64,000 bases of DNA from Tretioscincus oriximinensis. Taxonomy: Eukaryota; Chordata; Lepidosauria; Squamata; Gymnophthalmidae. The position numbers and the translations under genes are program-made. The notes beneath the pieces are model-generated. The model made no database searches. It saw only the letters and a program-made list of their open reading frames with translations, and was not told the origin of the DNA. This document shows positions 34,601 through 43,278 of the stretch, piece after piece. The stretch lies in assembly GCA_022410635.1 (NCBI GenBank), contig JAJVDF010000248.1, forward strand, positions 1,310,106 to 1,374,105, read 5' to 3'. Position 1 is the stretch's first letter. The number at the start of each line of letters is the position of its first letter.

Positions 34601-36814
34601 GTTGCTCCCCTCTTTTGCTGTAATATCACACAAGTTGACCAAGAGTTATAGCAGAACTTCATTTTTGTGGTAATAGGTAGTAGCAGAAAAAGAAATACAA
34701 TTTCGTTGGAAGTTCCAGAGTTGGTACAAATGAGAAACGTTTACACCAAGAAGAGTCAAGCAATCCAGGAAACACAAGAAAGCACAGAGAAACATTGAAA
34801 ACCAAGAACAGGTTAATTCCTGTTAGTAATGTCAGTTTGCAACATCTTAATGTTGAATCAACATTAAAGTTAAGAACCTTGCCTTCTCACAAGTGGGAGT
34901 TGGGTACAGGTTGATAGTTAACTGAACACTGAATCTGTTGCTAGGTGCAACAACGTTTGGACACTCATTTACTGGTTTCCCCTCTGCATCCGACCAAGTT
35001 GACTATTCATCTCAATTACAGAAACAGACTCTTTACTGAAAGTCAAAAAGTTCAAAGTCAACCGTCTTCATCCATTTTCTCATGTGGCCACCATTTTTGA
35101 TGTTTATAGTTTCCTCTGTGTGGTCTGCTGTAGAGAGAGTTTGGATGGGGATATTGTTAGATACAATAAATTATGCCCCTCTCTATGGGCCACTCTCATG
35201 GTATCCCTCACACGTTCAGACTACAGTTATTTTTTAAAGCATATAATGTGTCGTCTGCACTTATGAATATGGATTTAATTCCCTTTGACTTTCTGGAAGT
35301 GACTTACCCACCTGTAAATCATTTAAAGATTACCATTTGAACCTGAAGTTGTCAGATAAAGCAGCTGACAGTCCAACCCTCTAAAACAAACTGTAGTTCA
35401 GCACATTTCTAAATAGAGTTGTTGTTCCTCTTCACCCAGTTACAAGCTGAGTCATACTGGATACTACATTCCTAATGGATAATCAATTTTAGCTATCACA
35501 TATCTTGCTAAAATGAATATATTGTGTTAATCTGAAAGAAACATAGAATCATAGCGTTTAAAGGGACCTCCAGGGCCATTGGGTCCAACCCCCTGTTCAA
35601 TGCAGGACTCATTAAACCATCCCAGACAGATGACCATCCAGCCTCTGTTTGAAGACTTCCAGCGAAGACAAACTCACTGCTTCCTGTGGCAAACCACCTG
35701 GTTTATCACCCTTATTGTTAGAAGGGCTTTTCTTCTGATATCTAATCTAAATCTACACTCTTGCAGTTTCATCCCATTGTTTCTAGTCCTTCCATGTGCC
35801 AATGAGAACAATGGTGATCCCTCTGCCCTTCAGATATTTATAGCCAGCTATTGGGTCCCCTCTTAGTCTTCTCTTTTGCAGACTAAATATCCCCAGATCC
35901 TTTAACCGTTCCTCATAGGACATGGTTTCCAGGCCACACACCATCATTATAACTCTCTTTTGAACTTGCTCTGGTTTATCAATATCCAAGTGTGGTCATA
36001 CCACAGTACTTTCTTAAATGTTAAGAGTTTTTGAATTAAAAAACAAAAACAGTGCTGCAAAGGTATTTTGGGGGATGAGGGATTGACATCAAAGTAANGT
36101 TAGCATGGATTTAATCCTGTAATCAAAATTTGATTTTCTCTTTAGGGTATGAGCATTATAGAGCAGCTTGACCCGGTGTCCTTTAGCAATTACTTGAAGA
36201 AATATCATAACACAATATGTGGAAGACATCCCATTGGTGTTTTACTAAATGTAAGTACTGTTAAATACATGATAGACATGGTAGTGACCAATTTACAATA
36301 GATTTACAGTTTGTCTTTTGGCAAATTATGTGGGGCATAATTTGATCTGGTTTTTATTTCTTTTTAATTATTGACACAAGGATTTTCAAAACAAGGGTGG
36401 AAGAAAAATATCTAAGTGGGATGTTGGGTTGCAGAGATGAGCTTGCAGGTCCAAAGGCATTTCTGCACTCCTGTTTGCTGGTCACTTGAATTGAAACCTC
36501 ATGTTTGCCATTGAGAATAAGTGATATTACAATAGAGATAATCACATTTTTATACCGTATTAAATAAGTGTATCTTTCCTTGCATAAAACTTCTGAAGAA
36601 TTTGTCCTGCTTGACAGCTTTGTTCTCCCAAAATGTTGATATATTGTTATATACATGAAAACTTCCTTTTCTTCCCCCTCAGGCCATCACAGAGCTCCAG
36701 AAGACAGGAATGAATATGAGTTTCTCTTTTTTGAATTATGCCCAGTCAGGCCAGTGTCGAAACTGGCAAGACAGCTCAGTGAGTTATGCAGCAGGGGCGC
36801 TCATGGTCCACTGA
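13162..36814 (+). CDS. MEMO1: MEMO1, whole spliced coding region (9 exons)
   Basis: Joining 13162-13222, 24902-24983, 25650-25718, 26473-26585, 27842-27953, 30014-30156, 32923-32999, 36146-36250 and 36683-36814 gives 894 nt: 297 codons plus TGA, with no internal stop and GT-AG at every junction. The protein is a full-length MEMO1 (mediator of ErbB2-driven cell motility), a cytosolic protein with the fold of the LigB class III non-haem dioxygenases. Known roles of the family are signalling from ErbB2 to the cytoskeleton and binding of copper and iron. The family's metal residues are visible: H49 in [13 protein letters not shown]81 in GPSHHVPLS, and C244 in NTICGRHP; D189 and H192 of VSSDFCHWG and Y210 are also present. 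The start codon follows CACCAAG (A at -3 in CACCAAGATG), and no ATG precedes it in the 5' UTR. Intron 1 is 11.7 kb, the others 0.4 to 3.1 kb. The gene looks functional. Naming rests on recognition of the protein; length and residue numbering agree with the vertebrate family. Confidence 0.98.
13443..13486. repeat. 15-bp inverted repeat (hairpin)
   Basis: TGTAGGCTATGGCAG and CTGCCATAGTCTACA pair at 14 of 15 positions around a 14-nt loop, 220 nt downstream of the exon 1 donor. Confidence 0.6.
14805..14862. repeat. Near-palindrome with TA-repeat centre
   Basis: TTGTACACGTTGATTGATAT and the inverse of ATATCAGTCAACGTGTACAA differ at one base. The centre is an AT dinucleotide run. Probably a tiny MITE remnant or a hairpin-forming locus. 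Confidence 0.65.
16400..16662 (+). mobile_element. CORE-type SINE with AAAT tail
   Basis: Head with TTCGATTCCACACTCC (B-box-like), then the CORE/MIR-like segment CTGGGTGACCTTGGGCCAGT ... CACAGGGTGTCTGTTGTGG, then GGCCGCCCTGAGACC, a tail of the L2 type, and (AAAT)n at 16621-16661. Complete or nearly so. Confidence 0.8.
16621..16661. repeat. (AAAT)n microsatellite
   Basis: About ten AAAT units forming the 3' end of the CORE-type SINE. Confidence 0.9.
16663..18418 (+). other. MEMO1 intron 1, middle part
   Basis: AT-rich unique-looking DNA with a TTA/TTG microsatellite at 17920-17980. No coding homology or RNA gene seen. Confidence 0.5.
17920..17980. repeat. TTA/TTG trinucleotide microsatellite
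   Basis: ATTATTGTTATTATTG then about nine GTT units, an N at 17966, and TTATTATTAATTAT. Confidence 0.9.
18433..18919 (+). mobile_element. 5'-truncated L1-like LINE with 14-bp target duplication
   Basis: Flanked by a perfect direct repeat GGAACCAAGTTGAA (18419-18432 and 18920-18933). It ends in TTTAATAAAAATTGTAACTT and a poly(A)-like tail. The first part is open (for example [16 protein letters not shown]) and may be the end of ORF2. Target duplication length and A tail fit L1-type target-primed reverse transcription. Confidence 0.7.
18934..19954 (+). other. MEMO1 intron 1, no recognised feature
   Basis: AT-rich intron sequence without recognisable repeats or coding matches. Confidence 0.4.
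19955..20210 (-). mobile_element. CORE-type/L2-tailed SINE, antisense and decayed
   Basis: Opens with TTTATATTTATATCCTACTC (inverse of the GGGTATAAAtaaa tail) and ends with CCTAAGTGGGGGTTTGAACC, which includes an inverse B-box-like GGTTCAAACC. Strongly diverged. Confidence 0.5.
20211..21854 (+). other. MEMO1 intron 1, no recognised feature
   Basis: AT-rich, no coding, RNA or clear repeat match. Confidence 0.4.
21855..22012. repeat. Interspersed repeat of AAAATAAGAC type
   Basis: TTTCCCAGAAAATAAGACAA followed by several TAGGGCTTATTTTTGG / GGCTTATTTGGGGG units. This resembles a small repeat common in vertebrate genomes and probably derived from a DNA transposon; superfamily not assigned. Confidence 0.4.
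22013..24901 (+). other. MEMO1 intron 1, 3' part
   Basis: AT-rich with a short TG run at 22075-22090 and an L2-type tail at 23658-23720. Ends in the T-rich tract before exon 2. Confidence 0.5.
23658..23720 (+). mobile_element. Isolated L2-type 3' tail
   Basis: GGCAGCCCTGAGACCGTCAA then GCGGAGTATAAGTATAATTA and AATAATAAATA: the L2-type terminus also seen at 16570 and 5295. Severely 5'-truncated LINE or SINE. Confidence 0.6.
24902..24983 (+). CDS. MEMO1: MEMO1 coding exon 2
   Basis: 82 nt. The acceptor follows a T-rich tract (TTCTTTCTTAG|GACC) and the donor is CACC|GTAAGT. It completes G21 and encodes [16 protein letters not shown] through IIAP, ending with two bases of codon 48. The stretch before the metal-binding H49 ends here. 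Confidence 0.97.
24984..26472 (+). other. MEMO1 introns 2 and 3 (with exon 3 between)
   Basis: Intron 2 (24984-25649) and intron 3 (25719-26472) are plain AT-rich sequence; no repeats or RNA genes recognised. Confidence 0.6.
25650..25718 (+). CDS. MEMO1: MEMO1 coding exon 3 (metal ligand H49)
   Basis: 69 nt. The acceptor is TCTTTGTAG|ACATGC and the donor TTAC|GTAAGT. Encodes [22 protein letters not shown] and part of T71. It carries the conserved HAGYxYCG loop with H49, one of the metal-site residues of the family. Confidence 0.97.
26473..26585 (+). CDS. MEMO1: MEMO1 coding exon 4 (metal ligand H81)
   Basis: 113 nt. The acceptor is AATATTCAG|ACGGAG and the donor AAGG|GTAATA. Encodes T71 to K108 and the first base of V109, including [17 protein letters not shown] with H81, then [16 protein letters not shown]. 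The donor has only moderate agreement with consensus after GT, but the frame and homology fix it. Confidence 0.97.
26586..27841 (+). other. MEMO1 intron 4
   Basis: Contains SINE copy 3 (27031-27360); the rest is AT-rich with no recognised feature. Confidence 0.6.
27031..27360 (+). mobile_element. tRNA-derived SINE, copy 3 (sense)
   Basis: The clearest head: GCGAATGGCTCAGTCGCTTA (A-box-like TGGCTCAGTCG) and GGTTTCAAATCCC (B-box-like), the shared body, CGCTTTGAGAAAAGTGGGGT in the tail, and a CTT/CCTTCTT-rich 3' end. Lies in intron 4 of MEMO1 in the gene's orientation. Confidence 0.8.
27842..27953 (+). CDS. MEMO1: MEMO1 coding exon 5
   Basis: 112 nt. The acceptor is ATTTTTCAG|TTTATG and the donor GAAAG|GTACTT. 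Encodes [17 protein letters not shown], the acidic TDEDEH segment, and [14 protein letters not shown], ending with two bases of S146. Homology to the family is continuous across both junctions. Confidence 0.97.
28250..28310 (+). mobile_element. L2-type SINE/LINE tail
   Basis: CTTTGAGTATAGGATGGGGT followed by ATAAGTATAAATAAATACAT, the shared L2-type terminus. Confidence 0.5.
28543..28624. mobile_element. Near-palindromic mini-element, copy 1 (82 bp)
   Basis: TATACTGCTCAAAACAAT and its inverse ATTGTTTTGAGCAGTATA bound an 82-bp unit; inner GAACA..TGTTC-like sequences also pair in part. TA ends suggest Tc1/mariner. Copy 2 is at 45429-45507. Confidence 0.7.
29212..29341. repeat. 50-bp inverted repeat around an AAGAAGT core
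   Basis: GCACTTTGAGACTAACTTGA followed by GAAAAGTGGGTGGCAT at left and its inverse at right (ATGCCACCCACTTTTCCC, AAGTTAGTCTCAAAGCAC), with few mismatches over about 50 bp. The centre GCATCTGAAGAAGT and CGAAAGCTGATGCC match a widespread amniote repeat tail. A Penelope-like or other element forming a snap-back is possible. Confidence 0.65.
30014..30156 (+). CDS. MEMO1: MEMO1 coding exon 6
   Basis: 143 nt. The acceptor is GCAACTCAAG|CCATAAGG (a weak pyrimidine tract directly before it, with a T-rich run slightly upstream) and the donor TGGG|GTAAGT. Encodes [18 protein letters not shown] through [19 protein letters not shown], ending with one base of G194. The conserved SSDFCHWG motif sits at residues 187-194. 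Confidence 0.97.
30551..30698 (+). repeat. Intron 6 repeated segment, copy 1
   Basis: GTGCTTTTACAGAATGAATG onward matches 32538-32686 across about 148 bp (shared blocks GCTTTTACAGAATGAATG, TGATACCCATTTTTAACA against TGATGCCCATTTTTAACA). Confidence 0.6.
31179..31207. repeat. 12-bp perfect hairpin in intron 6
   Basis: TTTTACAAGGTT, loop TGAAT, AACCTTGTAAAA. Too short to assign a function. Confidence 0.6.
32538..32686 (+). repeat. Intron 6 repeated segment, copy 2
   Basis: Diverged direct repeat of 30551-30698, about 2 kb downstream in the same intron and 240 bp before exon 7. Confidence 0.6.
32923..32999 (+). CDS. MEMO1: MEMO1 coding exon 7
   Basis: 77 nt. The acceptor is TTTCCCTAAAG|GTCAG and the donor AAAATG|GTAAGA. 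Encodes [20 protein letters not shown] and EHLDKM. Y210, the tyrosine reported as phosphorylated in the family, is in GEIY. It ends on a codon boundary. Confidence 0.97.
33102..33410 (-). mobile_element. tRNA-derived SINE, copy 4
   Basis: Minus-strand head ATAGCTCAGTCGCTTAGGAA and GGTTTCGAATCCC (a good B box), body as in other copies, tail GGGGTATAAGAACCCAG with a CTT-rich end. Best preserved of the antisense copies. Confidence 0.8.
35541..36030 (-). mobile_element. CR1 LINE 3' end, antisense
   Basis: Starts CATAGAATCATAGCG (inverse of the ATTCTATG octamer terminus), then GGGACCTCCAGGGCCATTGG and TCCAACCCCCTG, and runs through AACCGTTCCTCATAGGACAT. Same family as 1235-1605, longer. Confidence 0.85.
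36146..36250 (+). CDS. MEMO1: MEMO1 coding exon 8 (metal-site C244)
   Basis: 105 nt, exactly 35 codons. The acceptor is TTCTCTTTAG|GGTATG and the donor CTAAAT|GTAAGT. Encodes [36 protein letters not shown]244 is the third metal-site residue. A phase-0 exon at both ends, so skipping it would keep frame but lose C244. Confidence 0.97.
36251..36682 (+). other. MEMO1 intron 8
   Basis: 432 nt, AT-rich, ending in a CTTTTCTTCCCCCTCAG tract. Nothing else recognised. Confidence 0.8.
36683..36814 (+). CDS. MEMO1: MEMO1 coding exon 9 and stop codon
   Basis: 132 nt. The acceptor is CTTCCCCCTCAG|GCCATC. Encodes [20 protein letters not shown] then [20 protein letters not shown] and MVH, followed by TGA at 36812-36814. 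The C-terminal tail matches the family, with no truncation. Confidence 0.97.
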   Translation, partial: AITELQKTGMNMSFSFLNYAQSGQCRNWQDSSVSYAAGALMVH

Positions 36815-37330
36815 ACCTCTGGCTTCTCAGGGAGACACCTGCACACCCAATGGGGTCCCAGCCTTGCCCTTACAAAGATGCAGTTCCTGGTCTTTGGGTA
36901 TACTGAAACCTCAAACTAATAGAACTCTTCTTTTTTCTAGTAGGTGTAGTCCTTCCTTAGTTACAACTCATTTTAAAATGCTTTCTTGTTTAGGACAAGG
37001 GAAGGAAGGCTGGTGTCAAAATGTTGTGACTTCTAAAAGCCAATGGCTGTAAAGGTATGCTGGCAGACAGTCCTTGCAAATACAACATGTAAAGCATTTA
37101 CCACATCCCAGATTTGCACTCTGCAGACCTGTGCACATGTACTCTGCTTTCAGAATAGTTTTGCAAGTTGTAAACAGAAAAAGGGTGGAAGCTTTTTAAT
37201 AAAAATGCATTTATAAAAAAAAAATCCTGTATTAGAATATAATAAAATTCCAGTATAGTCAATTACTACCAGTGTTGTACAACAAATATCTTCTATTTTA
37301 GTTGCTAATAAAGGGCTGCACAAACCAATG
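36815..37330 (+). other. MEMO1: MEMO1 3' UTR
   Basis: Non-coding sequence between the stop codon and the likely cleavage site. An earlier AATAAA at 37199-37204 could give a shorter form. The 3' end is assigned from the poly(A) signal and is not confirmed by transcript data. Confidence 0.7.
37307..37312 (+). terminator. MEMO1: Poly(A) signal AATAAA for MEMO1
   Basis: A canonical AATAAA is followed within 20-60 nt by GT-rich sequence (GTGGTGTACTGTG and GTGTTTGTTTTG), the normal arrangement for cleavage. It lies about 495 nt after the stop codon. Confidence 0.65.
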
Positions 37331-38113
37331 TGGTGTACTGTGATTTATAGCAGTGTTTGTTTTGCCACTTGCAAGTTTTATAGGACAATTACTTGATTGA
37401 AGGAACATTTTAAACTGTTTTCAAAAATTATAAACAGTTTACTGTTTATATATGTGTATTGTATCTGTGTATTGCTGCCCCTTGAGCAATATCTGTGTAT
37501 TGCTGCCCCTTGAGAAAGTACAGTAAGGAGCTTTGGTATCACTAGAGAAGCTCTGAAGAACACTTCTAAAACGATAACTGTGTTGGTAACCTCCGCTTAA
37601 AGCAAAGTTCTTATCATTTTAAAGCTCTGATTTTTCACAGATCAGCAGCTATAATAGTCATTACTGGATTTGCTCAGTTGCAGCATCAGTTCTGTAAGCT
37701 CATCAGGCTACTCGAACGTGAGATTCACTTGCTTCAAATATCTGTCTTTCCAATCGAATACAATCTCTACAAGGATGCATTTCATTTATTTCACTGATGA
37801 GCACAAAGCTGAATACTGCGATGTAGCAAGGAAAAATATACATCTAAAAAAAGGAATTCAAATAGAAAAACACTATCACTTGAAACAGATTTGCTCTGTC
37901 ACTTCCAAGCCGGAACTATATATAGGAGACAAATGAGTTTGAAAACAACAAAAGGAATTCTTCAAATACTTGGAAGCTGTGCTTTCTTTGAAGATCAAAC
38001 TTCTTTGCTTTGAAGCTGAAGCACAGTTATTTCAACACCAGGTCAAAACCTGATTTGCTGTGATAGAAATATTGAAATGCTGTAATTCTGCCTGCAAGTG
38101 ATTCACATAATAG
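37331..38113. other. Downstream flank of MEMO1
   Basis: AT-rich. Holds a 28-bp tandem duplication at 37463-37514 (ATCTGTGTATTGCTGCCCCT and so on, second copy incomplete). No gene recognised. Confidence 0.5.
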
Positions 38114-38400
38114 GAGGAGGAGGAAGAGGAACTGGGTTTTTATACCCTGCTTTTCTCATCCGAAGGCACTCAAAGTAGCTTACATGGTTATTTTTCGCAC
38201 CAAGACTTATATCTTCCCCACTACACTGTGATGGTTCCCATTTACCTTGTCACAGTCTGTTGCAATTTCTTGCAGTTCTTCCTTTCAAATAGCTGTGTTG
38301 GCAAAAAGAGCTGCAGGCTTAGTAAAAGGTGCTCACCCCTCTCCATGTTTGACAATCTCTCAGATAAGAGACCAGCATTTAGCCAATTGAGCCATTTGAT
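38114..38400 (-). mobile_element. tRNA-derived SINE, copy 5
   Basis: Tail side TTTTTATACCCTGCTTTTCT at left; head near 38380-38400 (inverse reads AATGGCTCAATTGGCTAAAT). The most diverged copy, with a small deletion in the head. Confidence 0.65.
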
Positions 38401-38742
38401 GGTGTCTTTTTAGCAATTCTATCAGTGATAAAAAGCCAGTGGCAATTAATTAATTGATCAGTTCCGCTATTTTAATAGGGGCTTAGAATAAAATGTTTCC
38501 CAAATAACAGCTACTCATACTGCTCTTTGGCTGTGGGAATAGAATCCTATCCTTATGCCGTCACTATCATGGTTTTTAGCCATTCTATTCAGATGAAAGA
38601 TTTGCACTTGGCCTACTGAGCCATTCGTGGCTGCTCACTAGAGGGATATTCTGAGTGCTTACCTGAAGGTTATACTCCAATAACTGATAGGCTGCACTTT
38701 GAGAATTCCTATTTGAATTTATTGTATTACTTTTTAAAGCAA

Positions 38743-39297
38743 TGGTGCAGGAAAACCAGATATTGTGGAACTGGAGAAGGTGCAGAAAAGGGCAACAAGA
38801 ATAATTAAGGAATTGGAGTAACTCCCTTATGAAATCCAGCTGCAANGTCTGGGCCGCTTCAGCCTTGAAAGACAGTGTTTGAGTGGTGATTTGATTCAAG
38901 TATATAAAATCATGCACAGGATGGATAAGGTGAATAGAGAAAAGTGTTTTCTCTATTGCATAACACTATGAACAGGGGGCGATCGGCCTTTGGAATTTAC
39001 TTCCAGAAGAGGTGGTGGTAGCTAGCAGCCTGGATAGCTTTAAGAGAGAATTAGACAAGTTCATTGACATCAAGGGTATAAACAGCTACTAGGATGCCTT
39101 GATACNGCCTCTGAGATGGAGCAACAGGCAGGATTCCTGAAATGCCATTTGCAGGGCATTGAGAACAGTTGTAAATTTTGCCTTCTATTCCAGACTGCCC
39201 AGGTGCAATTGGTGGGCCTCCGTGTGAGACAGATTGCTGGTCTAGATGGGCTCCAGCCCGATTCAACAGGACTCCTCTTATATTCTTAAGAAGTACA
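38743..39297 (+). mobile_element. CR1-like LINE 3' fragment, sense
   Basis: Contains GAGAAGGTGCAGAAAAGGGC, CATGCACAGGATGGATAAGG, GAGGTGGTGGTAGCTAGCAG and GGTCTAGATGGGCTCCAGCC near its end, collinear with 42632-43278. Strongly diverged and partly deleted. Confidence 0.7.
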
Positions 39298-40613
39298 CTT
39301 CATCTAACTGTAGGCCACTCCAGATGTGCATTGGAAAACACTAGCATTTTGATTCTCCTGTTTTTAACTGATGGACATATGATCAATTAGGAGCTTTATT
39401 TGTCCTGCTGGTTTACCTAACACTGATGTCCAACTGGAAACATTATTTTCTGTATTGAACACACTTGCATTCTGTCCCAAAACGTAGATCTGCTATCTGC
39501 TGCATAAACTTCATTAACATGTAGGTGGCAGGTCCTATATCTACAATCTATTTATTCTACAATCTAGAATAAAGCTTGGCTCAGAAAGTGTGTTACAAAA
39601 TCCCTAGAAATCTCTTCCACTTGTGCTCTTCCATTTCCCACATTAATTACCTACATTTTTTATCTGAATTAGTGCATCAAGAAGTTCTAATAATTAAAAT
39701 GGTGCAGGATGGTTGTGATAGTTGTGTTTAGTACATCACAATCATGTTGTGGGTATAATTTCAGTAAATCTTTTACAGTAAATTCAATTTCATTGCTAAG
39801 AAAGCAAGTGCTTCTAGAAAATATTTTACAGTATACATATGTAACCAATAAATTTGGATCTCTCAGTAAAGTATACGTTTAGATCTAAGCAGAGTTTTTA
39901 AATGTTTTCAGGAACTTCTGAAAAAAACTTGGCATTTGGCAGTCAGTTTTCTAAATTTAGGAACACCTATAGCCGTATAAATATTGAACAGTAAATATAA
40001 TAGGATTTAGTGTTACGTGATATACACTGTTAAGGCCATGTTAAGACTTTCTGCAATAAATCCAGAATGTCTCCATTTAACAAAAAGTGGCAACGAAGTA
40101 AAGCTTGGAATATTTTTATCAATAAATTGTATCTTCTGGGGGTAGATTTTTTCTTTTTTAAACCTTTTCCTTTTCAGTATCCGTACTTATGTATTTCTGA
40201 AACTTAACACGTTCTTTAAATTGAGGATGTATTAAAGCAGTTTTAGTTTTACTGAGGCATTATTTGAACTGGAGACACCTCAGTAAAGTCAAACTTACAG
40301 AATCCATGATTCCTCTTGCAGGTAGCAGAAATTATAAAATGTGTTATCTTTGACATAACAGTAGATGGCACCATTGGGTGTTTAATGTGTTTGCTCTTTG
40401 AAAAAATATTCTTCAACAGTCCCATGCTTCCAGCAACATCAGATGAAGAGTGAGGTACAAAAAATATAGATACACATTCTATTATTTAATCAGCATCCAC
40501 CCAGCCATGTAACAATTCATTCTTCTATAAAGTAAAGTCTTCCAGTATAAATTCACTATTGGGCTTTTTTCAAATTGACATCATTTTGACACAGTTCAAC
40601 AAACTGTACAATG
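39298..40613. other. Intergenic DNA, no recognised feature
   Basis: AT-rich, no coding or repeat match. Confidence 0.4.
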
Positions 40614-40621
40614 GTTTACAG

Positions 40622-40848
40622 CAGGGGTCCTCAAACTACAGCCCACGGGCCAAGCGCAGCCCGCCGAGGACATTTATCTGGCTTGCAAGATGTCATCATC
40701 TGTCCTGCTTAACAGCCGACTAGTCCCAGGCTCACAATGACACACCCCTTGCCTTTTCAATAGCGCATGTGCACAATGTGCAGCCCGACCCTCCAACGGT
40801 CTGCAGAACAGTGATCTGCCCCCTGTTTGAAAAGTTTGAGGATCCCTG
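40622..40848. mobile_element. hAT-type MITE with perfect 8-bp target duplication
   Basis: Begins CAGGGGTCCTCAAACTAC and ends AAGTTTGAGGATCCCTG, imperfect terminal inverted repeats. Flanked by GTTTACAG at 40614-40621 and again at 40849-40856. An 8-bp duplication and CAGGGG termini identify the hAT superfamily. 227 bp, GC-richer than its surroundings, non-coding. Confidence 0.9.
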
Positions 40849-40856
40849 GTTTACAG

Positions 40857-42631
40857 CATACTTTCTGTGGTTTTCTCTTTGGGCCAGTAGCCTCTTTTCC
40901 AGTAGCCTTTTGGCAATGAGGAAAGCACTAGGCATTATTGTTTTCTGATTGTGGACTTGTGTCTTTTGGTGATTTTTAACAGAGGCTGTGGTGAATGGCA
41001 ATGATTTTTAATTTTATTTAGTGTGGAATGGCTCACTGGCTTATTCGGATATTTTGGTGATGTGACAGTTTTGAGTGTTTTGTTTGTGTGACTGATTTGG
41101 GATCATGAGTAAGTAAATGATTTGGTTTGTGAGTGTTTTAGTGTGGAGCTGTTTAGGAGCTGGAAAAGTATGCTGGCTGTAAGGTGGGAAAGTTATTGGT
41201 GCCAACAGGGAAATCTTCATTGTAACCATGCCAGACCTGAAAAGTCATCGGGGGGGTGGGGAGAGATTTCAGATATGTCATTTGCATCATTTGGAATTGC
41301 CTCATGTTATCTGGGGAGCTTCTGTTCTGTAGGCCTTTGAATGCAACTTCCTTCCCTCCATTGACTTGCATTCATTTCTTCATTCAGCAGTGTAATTTGA
41401 AACAGATTGGTCTATCACATTGTAAACCAATTGATGTTTTTAGTCTTCTAATGCGATGCCTTATGAAGTGGCAATATACCAGTATTGGGACCATTAGCGT
41501 TACGTAACATGTTCAAAAGCTACTATTTTAGAAAATCTAGAGAATTTATAAAATCTTCCAAAGATTGTAATGAGATGGATTAACATCTCTAGTTCAGCTT
41601 TTGGAAGTATAGAGAACATTGTAATAATATATCCCATCAAGAACTGTTATTTATTCTATGTAATGATTAAACACAAGAGGGTAGCCAAAAAAATCAGCCC
41701 TGAACTTTATAGAATCAGAATGATGTTTTTTGCTTGTTTAAAAAAATAGTATAAAATAACATACCTGGAAGTCATTCTAGCTAGAAAACAGTCTTTTTGG
41801 AAGACCTTGCTGGATAGCTAAGTTCCTTTGTACTTTTTCGTCCTAAGCATACTATCTGTGGAGACTTTAACATTCGAGTCATTCCATGTCAAATGGAGCA
41901 AGGCGGAAACCTGCTATGCAAAATTTTAGGCCATAAACTAAAAAAATGGAGATTCTAAGGGGCTTCAAGTAAAGGAGTCCCCACATCATTGTGACTTGTA
42001 TCATTGTGTTGGTCAACGTTCAGAAACTGTAAAAATGGAAGTGGTAGTGGTACAGGGGTGAAACCTGCAAAACTGTTAGAACTTAACAAACTGGCAAAAC
42101 TCCAGTGGTCTAGTCTCCTTGCCTTTTGTATAGTTGAGGTTCAATCTTGGCTGATAGGGGTGTGCAGCAAAATGCAAGTCACGTTTAGTCTGCTATAGTT
42201 TTGGATCTACTTGATCTTTCAGGTTGGTCTTTGGTAGATGCACTCAAGAGGAGCTCTGGTAATTTGCAGCAGTGTAATTTAAGTTGTTGAAGATTTTCTG
42301 ACAAGTGTTTGAAATTGGCATCAAAACCCTGTGTGTCAACTCTTGGCTATTTTTGGTGCCATGTAGCTCCAATTTGACAGCTCCAAACTACTTTTTCTTA
42401 GCACCATTGGAAGAGGAAATTTTCTTCATTTTTCATTCTTCATATAAGGACTAAATAAATGCCCACTAATACTACTAGACAAGTGTTTTTGTCTGCATTA
42501 CTATAAACATGTGTAAAACTGAAATATTTTTTGAGTATCTATTTTTATTAAATAAAACATGTTATAAANCTTTGTTTAGGAAGCAAAAAACGTATTTTTT
42601 TGTGTGTTACAAAAAGTTGCACCTGCATAGG
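40857..42631. other. Intergenic DNA, no recognised feature
   Basis: AT-rich. Short chance frames only. Confidence 0.4.
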
Positions 42632-43278
42632 CTGGTTCAATGTGAAATACTGTGTTCAGTTTTGGTCATCACATCTCAAGAGGGATATTATGGAGCTAGA
42701 GAAGGTGTAGAAAAGGGCAATAAGAATGATCAAGGGTCCGGAGCACCTTCCTTTTGAAGTCAGGCTGCAATGTCCGGGCCTCAAAAGACAACGTTTGAGA
42801 GGTGATCTGATCGAAGTGTACAAAATCATGAATGGGATGGATAGGGTGAATAAAGAAATGTTTTCTCTATCACACAACACTAGGACCAGTGGGCACTCCT
42901 TGAAACTGATGAGCAGAAAAGAGAGAACAAAGGAAAGTATTTTTTCACCCAGATGGTCATCGGCCTGTGGAATTTACTTCCTGAAGAGGTGGTGGTAGTC
43001 AACAGCTTGGATAGCTTGAAGACAGGACTAGACAGGTTTATGGATAGCAAGGGTATAAATGGGTACTAGTATGGATGTCTGGATGTTGGCTCTGGGATGG
43101 CGCAACAGGCAGGACTCCTGAAATGTCATTTGCAGGGAGTCATGAACAGGTGCATGTTTTGCTTTCCCCTTTTCGGACTGCCCAGGTGCATCTGGTGGGC
43201 CTCTGTGTGACACAGAATGCTGGACTTGATGGGCTGTGGCCTGATCCAGTATGGCTCTTCTTATGTTCTTAATGTGAT
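42632..43278 (+). mobile_element. CR1-like LINE 3' fragment, sense, best copy
   Basis: Runs from CAATGTGAAATACTGTGTTC, through AAGGTGTAGAAAAGGGCAAT, GTGATCTGATCGAAGTG, GGAATTTACTTCCTGAAGAG, to GGCCTGATCCAGTATGGCTC and TTCTTATGTTCTTA. The repeated TTCTTATG at the 3' end parallels the octamer terminus of CR1. Other copies: 11.2 kb(-), 38.7 kb(+), 44.7 kb(-), 56.1 kb(-). Confidence 0.75.

Larger units (their letters stand above)
33000..36145 (+). other. MEMO1 intron 7
   Basis: Contains SINE copy 4 (33102-33410) and an antisense CR1 end (35541-36030). The remainder is AT-rich with no recognised gene. Confidence 0.6.
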
